Source: Gordonia hydrophobica NBRC 16057 (GTDB lineage: Bacteria > Actinomycetota > Actinomycetes > Mycobacteriales > Mycobacteriaceae). Taken from it: a stretch of DNA of 64,000 nucleotides. The first letter of the stretch is position 1; every line of letters starts with the position of its first letter. Location of the stretch: assembly GCF_001592365.1 (NCBI RefSeq), contig NZ_BCWU01000004.1, positions 310,001 to 374,000 on the forward strand, written 5' to 3'. The notes under the pieces were generated by a model that had not been told where the DNA came from, made no database searches, and saw nothing but the letters and a program-made list of their open reading frames with translations. Positions 49,894 through 58,403 of the stretch are shown piece after piece. The position numbers and the translations under genes were made by a program.

Positions 49894-49955
49894 CGTTTCG
49901 CCCGCCCCGGTCCAGATAGACTCGCACCACATCGTCGACGGGGAGGGACAACGCC

Positions 49956-50702
49956 ATGCGCACAGTGCCCAGTCCGTCGTTCGAGGGCGCCCGTCTGGTC
50001 CAGTCGCGCGTCCGCAACTACTACACGCTGATCGCGCTCATCGCGGTGATGTTCGCCGCCGAGGCGACGATGCACTTCACCCATTTCACGTGGTCCCGCT
50101 GGATCGTCACGATCACGGCCGCCGTCGCGACGATCCTCGCCTTCGGCGCCGGCCTGAAACCCGCCGACTTCGGCCTCGGCCCGAGTACGTACGCCCGCGG
50201 AATCCGGTGGGCGACAACGATCATCGTCGTGGTGGTGGCCGCGATCGCCGTCGCCCTCGCGATCCCGCGACTGCGCGACCTGTTTCACAACGACGCCTAC
50301 CGCACCCTGCCGTGGGCCCTGACCTCAGCGTTCGTCCTGATCCCCCTGCAGACGGTGATCCCCGAGGAACTGCTGTTCCGCGGCATCATTCTGGGCTCGC
50401 TCCTGCGGCGTCGGTCGACGGTCGTCGCCGTCGCGATCCAAGCCGTGCTGTTCGGACTGTGGCACGTGGTGTCGTCGCTCGGACTCACCGCGAGCAACGA
50501 GGGTTTCAGCGGTGCCGTCGGCACAGGCACCGTCGGTACGATTCTCGGCATCCTGGGTGCCGTCGCGTTCACCGGACTGTCGGGCATCGTCTTCGGCTGG
50601 CTCCGGGTGAAGACCGGCAGCCTGCTCCCCTGCCTGGCACTGCACTGGGCGGCCAACGGCGCCGGCGCGGTGGCTGCGGCGTTCGCATGGCAGTTGGGAT
50701 GA
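49956..50702 (+). CDS. CPBP family intramembrane glutamic protease
   Basis: The 248-aa protein has about seven membrane helices and the CPBP (CAAX-protease/Abi) motifs: EELLFRG with the catalytic Glu pair, a His in FGLWHVVSS and the third motif LHWAANGAGA. Members cleave membrane-spanning peptides, process bacteriocins or give self-immunity; the substrate here is unknown. It starts at an ATG with GGGGAGGGA upstream and stands alone between the amidase and crotonase operons. Confidence 0.87.
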   Translation: MRTVPSPSFEGARLVQSRVRNYYTLIALIAVMFAAEATMHFTHFTWSRWIVTITAAVATILAFGAGLKPADFGLGPSTYARGIRWATTIIVVVVAAIAVALAIPRLRDLFHNDAYRTLPWALTSAFVLIPLQTVIPEELLFRGIILGSLLRRRSTVVAVAIQAVLFGLWHVVSSLGLTASNEGFSGAVGTGTVGTILGILGAVAFTGLSGIVFGWLRVKTGSLLPCLALHWAANGAGAVAAAFAWQLG

Positions 50703-50732
50703 GCCGACGTCGTCGCCTCGCCGGCATCTTTT

Positions 50733-50745
50733 AGAGCAACGCTCT
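50733..50745. promoter_or_regulatory. AGAGC-AAC-GCTCT dyad
   Basis: A perfect 5-bp inverted repeat with a 3-bp centre lies 70 bp before the crotonase start and next to a TGTTATTC sequence that could be a -10 element. It is a candidate operator for the TetR regulator encoded downstream in the same operon (51495). Confidence 0.45.
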
Positions 50746-50814
50746 GTTATTCTTCGACGGGTATACGAAACGGCGCGCACGGATCGCGCCCGGGCACGAC
50801 TTGAGGAGTTCATC

Positions 50815-51489
50815 ATGGTGGCAATCTCGCGGGACGGATCGATCTGGACCCTCGACCTCGGAGCCGATGAGAATCGTTTCTCACCCGACTGGCTCGGCGC
50901 CGTCGAATCCGCGCTCGACGAGTTGGAGGCGTCGACCGAGCCGGCCGTCCTCATCACGACCGGCGACGGCAAGTTCTATTCGAACGGGCTCGACCTGGAG
51001 TGGCTCGGCGCACACCCGGAACAGCATCAGGCCTACGTCGACCGTGTGCAGGCGCTGTTCGCCCGCGTCCTGACGTTGCCGGTGCCGACCGTCGCCGCCG
51101 TGAACGGGCACGCGTTCGGCGCCGGCGCGATGCTGGCCATGGCGCACGACTACCGGGTCATGCGCGCCGACCGCGGATTCTTCTGCTTCCCGGAGGTCGA
51201 CATCAACATCCCGTTCACGCCGGGGATGTCGGCGTTGATCACGGCCAAACTCGCTCCCCGCGCGGCACAGCAGTCGATGACCAGCGGACGCCGGTACTCC
51301 GGCGTCGACGCGGAGACCATCGGCATCGTCGACGCGTCGGCGCCGCTCGACCGACTTCTCGAGACCGCGACCGAGTTCGTTCGCGACTTGGCGGGTAAGG
51401 ACCGGACGACGCTCGGCACCATCAAGTCGCGCCTGTTCGGCGACGCCGTCGACGCGCTGACCGGCGACAGCACCGGCGGCACGAAGTAG
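50815..51489 (+). CDS. Enoyl-CoA hydratase/isomerase (crotonase) family protein
   Basis: This 224-aa short crotonase has GKFYSNGLDLEWL and VNGHAFGAGAMLAMAHDYRVM as oxyanion-hole segments and FCFPEVDINIPFTPGMSALI, which keeps one catalytic-region Glu. Its shape and length resemble Delta3,Delta2-enoyl-CoA isomerases of the PECI type rather than true hydratases. It is followed 5 bp later by a TetR gene, which probably regulates it. Its place relative to nrd matches the lipid/monooxygenase genes near Rv3049c-Rv3050c only loosely. Confidence 0.85.
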   Translation: MVAISRDGSIWTLDLGADENRFSPDWLGAVESALDELEASTEPAVLITTGDGKFYSNGLDLEWLGAHPEQHQAYVDRVQALFARVLTLPVPTVAAVNGHAFGAGAMLAMAHDYRVMRADRGFFCFPEVDINIPFTPGMSALITAKLAPRAAQQSMTSGRRYSGVDAETIGIVDASAPLDRLLETATEFVRDLAGKDRTTLGTIKSRLFGDAVDALTGDSTGGTK

Positions 51490-51494
51490 GCCGC

Positions 51495-52106
51495 GTGGGA
51501 CGACCCCGCCGGTACGACGTCGACGATCTTCTCGACCACGCCCGGACGCTGTGGCTCACCGGCGGCGTCGCCGCCGTCACGATCCGCGCCCTGAGCACGG
51601 CGTCCGGCGCCTCGAACGGCGCCGTCTACCATGCTTTCGGCTCGCGAGCCGGGGTTCTCGCCCGCGTCTGGGCGCGAGACGCCCACGAATTCCTCGTCTT
51701 TCAGCAGGAGCACGTGACCGCGGCGATGGCGGAGGACGGTCCGGTGGCGGCCTTCGTCGCAGCAGCCCTCGCGCCGGCGACCTACGCAGAGAACGACGTC
51801 GACGGCGCCCGCGTCCTGCTCGCCGCCGATCGGGACGAGCTGCTTACCCCCGAACTCGACGAGTCCTCCCGCACCATGCTGGACCGTCTCCGCAGCGAAC
51901 TCGGGCAGTTGTCCGTCCAACTGTCGGCTGCCCTGTGGGACCGCACGGATCGCCCCGCCGTGACCGCGATCAGGCACGGCGTCGTGGATCTGCCCGGAGC
52001 GTTGCTGTTGAGAGGCGAGGGCGTCGCCGACCCGGTGGCGCGACATGTGCTCGAGCAGGCGGTCCGCGGAATCGCCGCCGCCCCGCCGCCGCGGCCCGCG
52101 ACGTGA
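51495..52106 (+). CDS. TetR-family transcriptional regulator
   Basis: The 203-aa protein has the TetR HTH (LTGGVAAVTIRALSTASGASNGAVYHAFGSRAGVLARVW, about residues 22-60) and an alanine-rich ligand domain. It begins at GTG, 5 bp after the crotonase gene, so it is co-transcribed and likely autoregulated through the AGAGC-AAC-GCTCT site before the operon. Its ligand is probably an acyl-CoA, judging from its partner. It is followed by 121 bp and then the permease gene. Confidence 0.85.
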   Translation: MGRPRRYDVDDLLDHARTLWLTGGVAAVTIRALSTASGASNGAVYHAFGSRAGVLARVWARDAHEFLVFQQEHVTAAMAEDGPVAAFVAAALAPATYAENDVDGARVLLAADRDELLTPELDESSRTMLDRLRSELGQLSVQLSAALWDRTDRPAVTAIRHGVVDLPGALLLRGEGVADPVARHVLEQAVRGIAAAPPPRPAT

Positions 52107-52227
52107 TCGCGCGACCGCAACGACGCCGTGGCCCATGCCGTCGTCCACGACCGCTCAGCCGGTGGCACCCGGCGATGTCGACTACCGTCATCAGCATTCG
52201 AGGGAACCCGAGCGAACTGGGAATCTG

Positions 52228-53475
52228 ATGGTGGAGCAGCCCGCGCTGCAGCGACGGTTAGGGCTCGGGGACGCGGTCGTCGTCGGCCTGGGATCGATGA
52301 TCGGCGCGGGGATCTTCGCTGCGCTGGCACCGGCAGCCGCCGCGGCGGGATCCGGATTGCTGATCGGGTTGGCGGTGGCCGCTGTCATCGCGTACTGCAA
52401 CGCGGTGTCCTCGGCCCGGCTCGCAGCCAGGTATCCGCAGTCCGGTGGCGCCTACGTCTATGGGCGTGAGCGGCTGGGCCCGTTCTGGGGCCATCTGGCA
52501 GGGTGGGCGTTCGTGGTCGGGAAGACCGCGTCCTGTGCGGCGATGGCGCTGACAGTCGGCGCGTATGCGTGGCCGGACCATGCACGGGCGGTCGGGGTCG
52601 CCGCGGTCGTGGCCCTGACCGCACTGAACTACCGCGGCATCCAGAAGTCAGCGCTGGCGACCCGGGCGATCGTCGCCGCTGTGCTCGCGGTGCTGGCCGC
52701 GGTGGTGATCTGCGCAGCAGGCACCGGGGCGCTGCACGCAGATCGGCTCATGCCCTCCGCCGACGTCTCCGCGTACGGGGTCTTGCAGGCCGCGGGCCTG
52801 CTGTTCTTCGCATTCGCGGGCTACGCCCGGATCGCGACCCTTGGAGAAGAGGTCCGCGATCCGCAGCGCACCATCCCCCGGGCCATCTCCCTCGCGCTGG
52901 CGGTGACCTTGGTCGTCTACGGAGTCGTCGCCGTGACCGCGCTCGCGGTGCTGGGCCCGCAGCAGATGGCTGCGTCGACCGCGCCGCTGACCGATGTCGC
53001 CAGGGTCGGCGGAGTCCCTGGCATCGTGGTGATCGTCGGATTCGGCGGTGCCATCGCAGCCCTGGGCTCGCTGCTGTCGCTGATCCTCGGAGTCTCCCGC
53101 ACCAGCCTGGCGATGGCCCGAGACCGCCACCTGCCACCGCTGCTCGCGTCGGTGCACCCGGTCTATCGAGTTCCGCATCGCGCCGAGTTGGCCGTCGGCG
53201 TGATCGTCGCCGTCCTGGCCGCCACCGTCGATGTCCGCGGGGCGATCGGCTTCTCCTCGTTCGGTGTGCTCGCGTATTACTGCATCGCCAACGCCTCCGC
53301 GTGGACCCTGTCGGAGTCCGAAGGTCGTCCCGCACGCGTGATTCCGGTCCTCGGAGCCGTCGGCTGCGTCGTTCTCGCCGTCACTCTGCCGTGGGCGTCC
53401 GTCGCAGCAGGCGCGGCGGCGATCGCGGTCGGCGCCGTGCTCTTCCTCATTCGCACGCACCTCGCCAATCGATGA
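52228..53475 (+). CDS. APC-family amino acid permease
   Basis: The 415-aa protein has about 12 membrane segments and APC features: the first helix VVVGLGSMIGAGIFAAL, the loop RYPQSGGAYVYGRERLGPFWG and the region LFFAFAGYARIATLGEEVRDPQRTIPRAI, which holds the conserved Glu. It imports or exchanges an amino acid or cationic amine. The ATG at 52228 precedes the conserved helix. It is convergent with nrdE and separated from it by a terminator hairpin. No partner enzyme is evident. Confidence 0.9.
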   Translation: MVEQPALQRRLGLGDAVVVGLGSMIGAGIFAALAPAAAAAGSGLLIGLAVAAVIAYCNAVSSARLAARYPQSGGAYVYGRERLGPFWGHLAGWAFVVGKTASCAAMALTVGAYAWPDHARAVGVAAVVALTALNYRGIQKSALATRAIVAAVLAVLAAVVICAAGTGALHADRLMPSADVSAYGVLQAAGLLFFAFAGYARIATLGEEVRDPQRTIPRAISLALAVTLVVYGVVAVTALAVLGPQQMAASTAPLTDVARVGGVPGIVVIVGFGGAIAALGSLLSLILGVSRTSLAMARDRHLPPLLASVHPVYRVPHRAELAVGVIVAVLAATVDVRGAIGFSSFGVLAYYCIANASAWTLSESEGRPARVIPVLGAVGCVVLAVTLPWASVAAGAAAIAVGAVLFLIRTHLANR

Positions 53476-53516
53476 GCCGGCGGCATCGTCCAACTGTCTC
53501 GCTCCCGGAGACAAAA

Positions 53517-53548
53517 CGCTGGCCAGAGGATATCTCCCCTGGCCAGCG
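53517..53548. terminator. Bidirectional hairpin between permease and nrdE
   Basis: A perfect 10-bp stem (CGCTGGCCAG 53517-53526 and 53539-53548) lies between the convergent permease and nrdE genes, with a 12-base loop that can pair partially. It is preceded by AAAA on the plus strand, giving a U-tract on the minus transcript. Confidence 0.75.
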
Positions 53549-53566
53549 AGTGTAGCGACGGTACCG

Positions 53567-55765
53567 CTAGAGCATGCAGCTGACGCAGTTCTCCAGCTCG
53601 GTGCCCTCAAGCGCCATCTGACGCAGGCGGATGTAGTAGAGCGTCTTGATGCCCTTGCGCCACGCGTAGATCTGGGCCTTGTTGACATCGCGTGTCGAGG
53701 CGGTGTCCTTGAAGAACAGGGTCAGGCTCAGTCCCTGGTCGACGTGCTGGGTCGCGGCCGCGTACGTGTCGATGACCTTCTCGTAACCGATCTCGTACGC
53801 GTCCTGGAAGTACTCCAGGTTGTCGTTGGTGAGGTACGGCGCCGGGTAGTAGACGCGGCCGATCTTGCCTTCCTTGCGGATCTCGATCCGCGATGCGATC
53901 GGGTGGATCGAGCTGGTCGAGTGGTTGATGTAGCTGATCGAGCCGGTCGGCGGGACGGCTTGCAGGTTCTGGTTGTAGATGCCGTGCTCCTGGACCGAGG
54001 CCTTCAGCGCACGCCAGTCGTCCTGCGTCGGGATCGCGATGCCCGCGTCGTCGAAGAGGGTCCGCACCTTCTCGGTGGCGGGCTCCCAGACCTGGTCGGT
54101 GTACTTGTCGAAGTACTCGCCGGACGCGTACTTGCTGTTCTCGAAGCCTGCGAATGCCGTGCCGCGCTCCTTCGCGATGACGTTCGACGCACGGATCGCG
54201 TGGTACACGACCGTGTAGAAGTACATGTTCGTGAAGTCGATGCCCTCGTCGCTGCCGTAGAAGATCCGCTCGCGCGCCAGGTAGCCGTGCAGGTTCATCT
54301 GACCGAGACCGATCGCGTGGCCCTCGTCGTTCGCGCGCTTGATCGACGGCACCGACTCGATGGAGGTCTGATCGGCGACGGCGGTGAGGCCGCGGATGGC
54401 GGTCTCGATGCTGAGGCTGAAATCGGGCGAGTCCATCGTCTTCGCGATGTTCATCGAGCCGAGGTTGCACGAGATGTCGCGGCCGACCTTCGCGTAGCTC
54501 AAGTCCTCGTTGAACTCCGACGGCGTCGAGACCTGCAGGATCTCCGAGCACAGGTTGGAGTGCGTCACCTTGCCCTCGATCGGGTTCGCGCGGTTCACCG
54601 TGTCCTCGAACATGATGTACGGGTATCCCGACTCGAACTGCAGCTCGGCGAGCGTCTGGAAGAACTCACGCGCCTTGATCTTGGTCTTGCGGATCCGCTT
54701 GTCGCCGACCATCTCGTCGTACTTGTCGGTGACGTTGATGTCCGCGAACGGCACCCCGTAGACGCGTTCGACGTCGTACGGGCTGAACAGGTACATGTCG
54801 TCGTTGTTCTTCGCCAGCTGGAACGTGATGTCCGGGATCACGACGCCGAGCGAGAGCGTCTTGATGCGGATCTTCTCGTCGGCGTTCTCACGCTTGGTGT
54901 CCAGGAACCGGTAGATGTCCGGGTGGTGCGCGTGCAGGTAGACCGCGCCCGCGCCCTGACGTGCGCCGAGCTGGTTGGCGTAGCTGAACGAGTCCTCGAG
55001 CAGCTTCATGATCGGAATGACGCCCGAGCTCTGGTTCTCGATGCGCTTGATCGGGGCGCCGTGCTCCCGGACGTTCGAGAGGAGCAGTGCGACGCCGCCG
55101 CCACGCTTCGACAGCTGCAGCGCAGAGTTGATGGAGCGGCCGATCGACTCCATGTTGTCTTCGATCCGCAGCAGGAAGCACGAGACCGGCTCGCCGCGCT
55201 GCTTCTTGCCCGAGTTCAGGAAGGTCGGCGTGGCCGGCTGGAAGCGACCCTCGATGATCTCGTCGACCAGGTGACGAGCCAGCGCCGTGTCGCCCGCGGC
55301 CAGCGTCAGCGCCACCATGCAAACGCGGTCCTCGAAACGCTCGAGGTAACGCTTGCCGTCGAACGTCTTGAGCGTGTAGCTGGTGTAGTACTTGAACGCG
55401 CCCAGGAACGTCGGGAAGCGGAACTTCTTGCCGTAGGCGTGGCTGAACAGCAGTTTCACGAACTCACGGTCGTACGGCTCGAGAACCTCGGGCTCGTAGT
55501 AGTTCTCCTTGATCAGGTACTCGAGCTTCTCGTCCAGATCGTGGAAGAAGACGGTGTTCTGATTGACGTGCTGCAGGAAGTACTGGCGCGCAGCTTCCTT
55601 GTCCTTGTCGAACTGGATCTTGCCGTCGGCGTCGTACAGGTTCAGCATCGCGTTGAGCGCGTGGAAATCGAGGTCACCCGGCTCATGCCCCGCGGGCCCG
55701 GCGTGCACCCCCGACTTGCTGGCCGAGACGTCGGAGTCATTGACAGAAACTGCGGTGGGCGACAC
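53567..55765 (-). CDS. nrdE: Class Ib ribonucleotide reductase alpha subunit NrdE
   Basis: NrdE reduces ribonucleoside diphosphates to deoxy forms. The 732-aa protein has the allosteric/catalytic core: [20 protein letters not shown] with the active-site Cys, [15 protein letters not shown], the NLCSEI motif (Asn, Cys and Glu radical residues) and the paired cysteines at the C-terminus (ENCVSCML) that accept electrons from NrdH. It is the third gene of nrdH-nrdI-nrdE, starting 76 bp after nrdI. A terminator lies just downstream. Its NrdF partner is encoded about 8 kb away at 44862. Confidence 0.98.
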   Translation of the reverse strand: MSPTAVSVNDSDVSASKSGVHAGPAGHEPGDLDFHALNAMLNLYDADGKIQFDKDKEAARQYFLQHVNQNTVFFHDLDEKLEYLIKENYYEPEVLEPYDREFVKLLFSHAYGKKFRFPTFLGAFKYYTSYTLKTFDGKRYLERFEDRVCMVALTLAAGDTALARHLVDEIIEGRFQPATPTFLNSGKKQRGEPVSCFLLRIEDNMESIGRSINSALQLSKRGGGVALLLSNVREHGAPIKRIENQSSGVIPIMKLLEDSFSYANQLGARQGAGAVYLHAHHPDIYRFLDTKRENADEKIRIKTLSLGVVIPDITFQLAKNNDDMYLFSPYDVERVYGVPFADINVTDKYDEMVGDKRIRKTKIKAREFFQTLAELQFESGYPYIMFEDTVNRANPIEGKVTHSNLCSEILQVSTPSEFNEDLSYAKVGRDISCNLGSMNIAKTMDSPDFSLSIETAIRGLTAVADQTSIESVPSIKRANDEGHAIGLGQMNLHGYLARERIFYGSDEGIDFTNMYFYTVVYHAIRASNVIAKERGTAFAGFENSKYASGEYFDKYTDQVWEPATEKVRTLFDDAGIAIPTQDDWRALKASVQEHGIYNQNLQAVPPTGSISYINHSTSSIHPIASRIEIRKEGKIGRVYYPAPYLTNDNLEYFQDAYEIGYEKVIDTYAAATQHVDQGLSLTLFFKDTASTRDVNKAQIYAWRKGIKTLYYIRLRQMALEGTELENCVSCML

Positions 55766-55841
55766 TGCTTCTCCCTGGGTAAAACGTGATGTGAATGAAT
55801 CGATCGGAACGAATCCGATCGTGGTGGTTGGTCGGGCGACC

Positions 55842-56357
55842 TCAGGCCGCTCGACCGGTGAACGCGGAACTCTGGGCGAAGCTCGCCAGCCCCTCGCGCA
55901 CCCTGTCGACGTCGTCGGTGGTGCCCATCAGTTCGAATCGGAACAGATAGGGCACCTGGCATTTGTGCGAGACGATGTCCCCGGCCAACGCGAACTCCGC
56001 TCCGAAGTTCGTGTTGCCCCCGGCGATCACGCCCCGGATCAGTGCCCGGTTGTGCTCGATGTTGAGGAATTTGATGACTTGCTTGGGCACGTACCCGCCA
56101 CCTGCGTGCGCCATGACCGAACCCGTGTCGCTGATCTTGCCACCCCCGTACGTCGGGGTGATCAAGACGTAGGGCTCGTCCACGCGGAACGACGCGGTGC
56201 GATCGATGAGCGGTATCCGGACCGACCGGAGTCCCAACTTCTGCACAAAGCGGTGGGTGTACTCCGAGACCGACGAGAAGTAGACGATCAAGGGGAGATC
56301 GCCGGTTCCGTACGACGACTCCGACGTCGAGATCCGAGTGTCAGTGTCAGCGGCCAT
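55842..56357 (-). CDS. nrdI: Flavodoxin-like NrdI
   Basis: NrdI is a small flavodoxin that supplies the oxidant for assembling the dimanganese-tyrosyl radical in NrdF. The 171-aa product has [17 protein letters not shown] (FMN phosphate loop), [10 protein letters not shown], and [19 protein letters not shown] (isoalloxazine region). The ATG at 56357 was selected; the open frame further upstream overlaps nrdH. It follows nrdH by 14 bp and precedes nrdE by 76 bp. Confidence 0.95.
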   Translation of the reverse strand: MAADTDTRISTSESSYGTGDLPLIVYFSSVSEYTHRFVQKLGLRSVRIPLIDRTASFRVDEPYVLITPTYGGGKISDTGSVMAHAGGGYVPKQVIKFLNIEHNRALIRGVIAGGNTNFGAEFALAGDIVSHKCQVPYLFRFELMGTTDDVDRVREGLASFAQSSAFTGRAA

Positions 56358-56371
56358 CGGCGCGCCCCCGA

Positions 56372-56605
56372 TCAGGCTGCAGAAGCGGCGAGAGACTTGA
56401 TGCGCTCCGGGCGGAAGCCCGACCAGTGGTCGTCGCCGACGACCACGACGGGCGCCTGCAGGTAGCCGAGAGCCATCACGTAGTCGCGGGCCTCGTCGTC
56501 CTGACTGATGTCCACGACGTCGTACTCCAGCCCGGCCTTGTCGAGCGCCTTGTAGGTCATGTTGCACTGGACGCATGCGGGCTTGGTGTAAACGGTGATG
56601 GCCAT
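56372..56605 (-). CDS. nrdH: NrdH redoxin
   Basis: NrdH is the glutaredoxin-like electron donor of class Ib ribonucleotide reductase, itself reduced by thioredoxin reductase. The 77-aa protein carries the CVQC active site (C11, C14), the [20 protein letters not shown] segment and the normal family length. The ATG at 56605 starts the conserved protein, with GGGAG upstream. It heads the nrdHIE operon, whose promoter region contains paired NrdR-box-like sites, a GGCGTGTC repeat and DnaA-box-like sites. Confidence 0.96.
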   Translation of the reverse strand: MAITVYTKPACVQCNMTYKALDKAGLEYDVVDISQDDEARDYVMALGYLQAPVVVVGDDHWSGFRPERIKSLAASAA

Positions 56606-56738
56606 CGATGAGCTCCCTTGAAGACGAATTCTCTGCCGCGACTCGCGCCGCTGCACTTCTCTGACCCGGTACCTGCTCTCGCAGTGAACGACATCCGCGT
56701 AATTCCGTCGGTCGCCGTCCGCCCCCCGGACTCTTCAA

Positions 56739-56786
56739 ACACTACACCTTGTGGCTGACCTTTTGCCAGACCACAAGAACTTGTGA
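56739..56786 (-). promoter_or_regulatory. Two NrdR-box-like sites upstream of nrdHIE
   Basis: ACACTACACCTTGTGG (56739-56754) and CCACAAGAACTTGTGA (56771-56786) both fit the NrdR box pattern CAC-N8-GTG with near-perfect dyad symmetry. Their starts are 32 bp apart, about three helical turns, as expected for paired NrdR boxes. They lie 134-181 bp before the nrdH start. Confidence 0.75.
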
Positions 56787-56820
56787 ATAACATTCATGAA
56801 ACTCGCAGGTCGCGCGCTCC

Positions 56821-56920
56821 TTGTCCACAACCGAATCGGCGTGTCTCGGCGTGTCCGGGCGTGTCGTTCACAGGCGTCCACAGCACCACTCACAGGGCAG
56901 TCCACAGCATCTGTGGACGA
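56821..56920. promoter_or_regulatory. Cluster of DnaA-box-like 9-mers
   Basis: TTGTCCACA (56821-56829) equals the mycobacterial DnaA-box consensus. GCGTCCACA (56874-56882), CAGTCCACA (56898-56906) and, on the other strand, TCGTCCACA (56912-56920) match 7, 7 and 8 of 9 positions. DnaA control of ribonucleotide reductase genes is known in E. coli, which makes such control plausible here. Confidence 0.5.
56838..56865. repeat. Three phased GGCGTGTC repeats
   Basis: GGCGTGTC occurs at 56838-56845, 56848-56855 and 56858-56865, exactly 10 bp apart. The same 8-mer is present twice in the nrdF promoter region. The helical phasing and recurrence suggest a shared transcription factor site, read on the minus strand as GACACGCC. 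Confidence 0.6.
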
Positions 56921-56959
56921 CGTCGATCGGCGCCGTGCGAGCCCTCTCCCTGAGACGAC

Positions 56960-56989
56960 TGTGGCCGCGACCAATCGGTCGCGGCCACA
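56960..56989 (-). terminator. Hairpin terminator after flavin reductase gene
   Basis: A perfect 13-bp stem (TGTGGCCGCGACC 56960-56972 and its complement 56977-56989) with an AATC loop lies 17 bp downstream of the minus-strand flavin reductase stop. It separates that gene from the nrd promoter region. Confidence 0.8.
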
Positions 56990-57006
56990 CGTTCGCAGGG
57001 CGTGGA

Positions 57007-57564
57007 TCAGACGGCGACGGCGACCTCGTCGGCGAGGCTGCGCACGGCGGCGACGACGCTCTCCACGATCTCGGCGGTGGCGAGACCCTCGTCGCCCAGG
57101 TCGCCGGTGCCGATGCCGATCTCGACCTTCTCGACGACCTTGGCGCCTGCGATGCCGACCGACTTCCGAGCGTCCTCACGCGACCAGGTGCCCGCATAGC
57201 GACCCAGGGCCGCACCGATGACGCCCGCGGGCTTGCCCGCCAGGGCGCCGGCGCCGTAGGGACGCGACAACCAGTCGATGGCGTTCTTCAGGACGGCCGG
57301 GATGGTGCCGTTGTACTCCGGAGTGACGAACAGGAATGCGTCCACCTCGGCGACGGACCCGCGGAGCGCCGCGATGGAGGCGGGCAGCGCCTCGGCGGTG
57401 TCGAGGTCCTCGTTGTAGAAGGGCAGTTCCCCCAGACCGTCGACGATGCTGAGCGAGATGCCCTCGGGTGCGTTGGCGACGGCGAGCTCGGCGAGTGCGC
57501 GGTTGTGCGAACCGGCACGGAGGCTGCCGACGAGGATGGCGATGGTGAGATTGCTGTCCGACAT
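57007..57564 (-). CDS. NADPH-dependent FMN reductase-like protein (Rv3054c-like)
   Basis: The 185-aa flavodoxin-fold protein has the FMN-reductase features: ILVGSLRAGSHNRALAELA (phosphate-binding loop), LFVTPEYNGTIPAVLKNAIDWLSRP (the typical TPEYN segment) and PAGVIGAALGRYAG. It likely reduces FMN or quinones with NADPH. It is divergent from a TetR gene across a 194-bp region with an 18-bp perfect palindrome, so the pair looks like a self-regulated oxidative or electrophile response unit. The same two genes flank nrdH in M. tuberculosis (Rv3054c/Rv3055). Confidence 0.9.
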   Translation of the reverse strand: MSDSNLTIAILVGSLRAGSHNRALAELAVANAPEGISLSIVDGLGELPFYNEDLDTAEALPASIAALRGSVAEVDAFLFVTPEYNGTIPAVLKNAIDWLSRPYGAGALAGKPAGVIGAALGRYAGTWSREDARKSVGIAGAKVVEKVEIGIGTGDLGDEGLATAEIVESVVAAVRSLADEVAVAV

Positions 57565-57680
57565 GGTCGATCTCCCTGAAGTGATGTCTGCGTACGGCGC
57601 CGAAGCTACCGCGGGTTACCCGAGGGACAACATGCCTTGACCCGCCATGATTCCAAATCCGAGCCGTGACACCCGACACA

Positions 57681-57698
57681 TCCGGACCGCGGTCCGGA
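57681..57698. promoter_or_regulatory. Perfect 18-bp palindrome, candidate TetR operator
   Basis: TCCGGACCGCGGTCCGGA is exactly self-complementary and sits between the divergent flavin reductase and TetR genes. It argues that the TetR coding region begins downstream at 57741 or 57759. A core match, CCGGACCGCGGTC, occurs at 1338-1350 before the ybjQ-like gene. Confidence 0.6.
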
Positions 57699-57758
57699 AT
57701 TCTGCGACGCCGCCATTGGGACGACTACGACATCGCCGACATGAACTATGGTCGGAGC

Positions 57759-58382
57759 ATGCCACTCGACGGCCCCGGACCACTCGAACTGCACGTGACG
57801 AACTCCCCCGCTCCCCTGCCGGAGCGGGCCGACGCCGCGCGCAATCGTCGTCTGCTGCTGGCCGCCGCGCAGTCGCTGATCGACAGCCAGGGCGCCGCCG
57901 CGGTGACGATGGAGGCCGTCGCGCGCGCCGCCGGCGTCGGCAAGGGGACCGTGTTTCGCCGCTTCGGGAACCGCACCGGCCTGATGCTGGCGCTGCTCGA
58001 CCACTCCGAGTCGGATCTGCAGCAGGGCTTCTTGTCCGGTCCCGAACCGCTCGGTCCCGGCGCACCGCCGCTCGAGCGGCTGATCGCCTATGGACGCGCG
58101 CGACTGAAGATGACCACCGACCACCTCGACATCCTCCTCGAAGCGGGTGCCGACCAGCCCGATCATCTGTCGCATCCGGTGTGGACGATGTCCACGCACC
58201 ATGTCCGCATGCTGTTGGGCGAACTCGGTTTCAGCGGTCGCATCGAGGTGACCGCCCAGGCGATTCAGGCGCCGCTGATGGCGCAGACCGTGCGCCACCT
58301 GGTCGACGTGATCGGCATGACGCGCGCCGAGATCGCCGACGACTGGGAGGCCATGATCCGGCGCCTGGTGGCGGGGCACTGA
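57759..58382 (+). CDS. TetR-family transcriptional regulator (Rv3055-like)
   Basis: The 207-aa protein has the TetR HTH at about residues 22-68 (AARNRRLLLAAAQSLI, then VTMEAVARAAGVGKGTVFRRFGNR). The ligand domain resembles the TetR_C_13-like group of drug/quinone sensors. The frame is open back to 57666, but an 18-bp palindrome there looks like an operator, so I place the start at the ATG at 57759 (57741 also possible). It probably represses the divergent flavin reductase gene and itself. Its end is convergent with eccB (21-bp gap). Confidence 0.83.
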   Translation: MPLDGPGPLELHVTNSPAPLPERADAARNRRLLLAAAQSLIDSQGAAAVTMEAVARAAGVGKGTVFRRFGNRTGLMLALLDHSESDLQQGFLSGPEPLGPGAPPLERLIAYGRARLKMTTDHLDILLEAGADQPDHLSHPVWTMSTHHVRMLLGELGFSGRIEVTAQAIQAPLMAQTVRHLVDVIGMTRAEIADDWEAMIRRLVAGH

Positions 58383-58403
58383 CCTCGCTGCCGCACGCCG
58401 CGC

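Larger units (their letters stand above)
56606..57006. other. nrdHIE upstream regulatory region (gene-free)
   Basis: These 401 bp between nrdH and the flavin reductase gene hold no gene. From the nrdH side they contain about 130 bp of probable leader, two NrdR-box-like sites (56739-56786), TTGTCCACA and three related DnaA-box-like 9-mers (56821-56920), three phased GGCGTGTC units (56838-56865) and the terminator of the upstream gene (56960-56989). Confidence 0.75.

Noticed and set aside
53744-55789. A 681-codon open frame antisense to nrdE
   Set aside because: Low-complexity Val/Arg/Asp-rich product; the minus strand encodes full-length NrdE.
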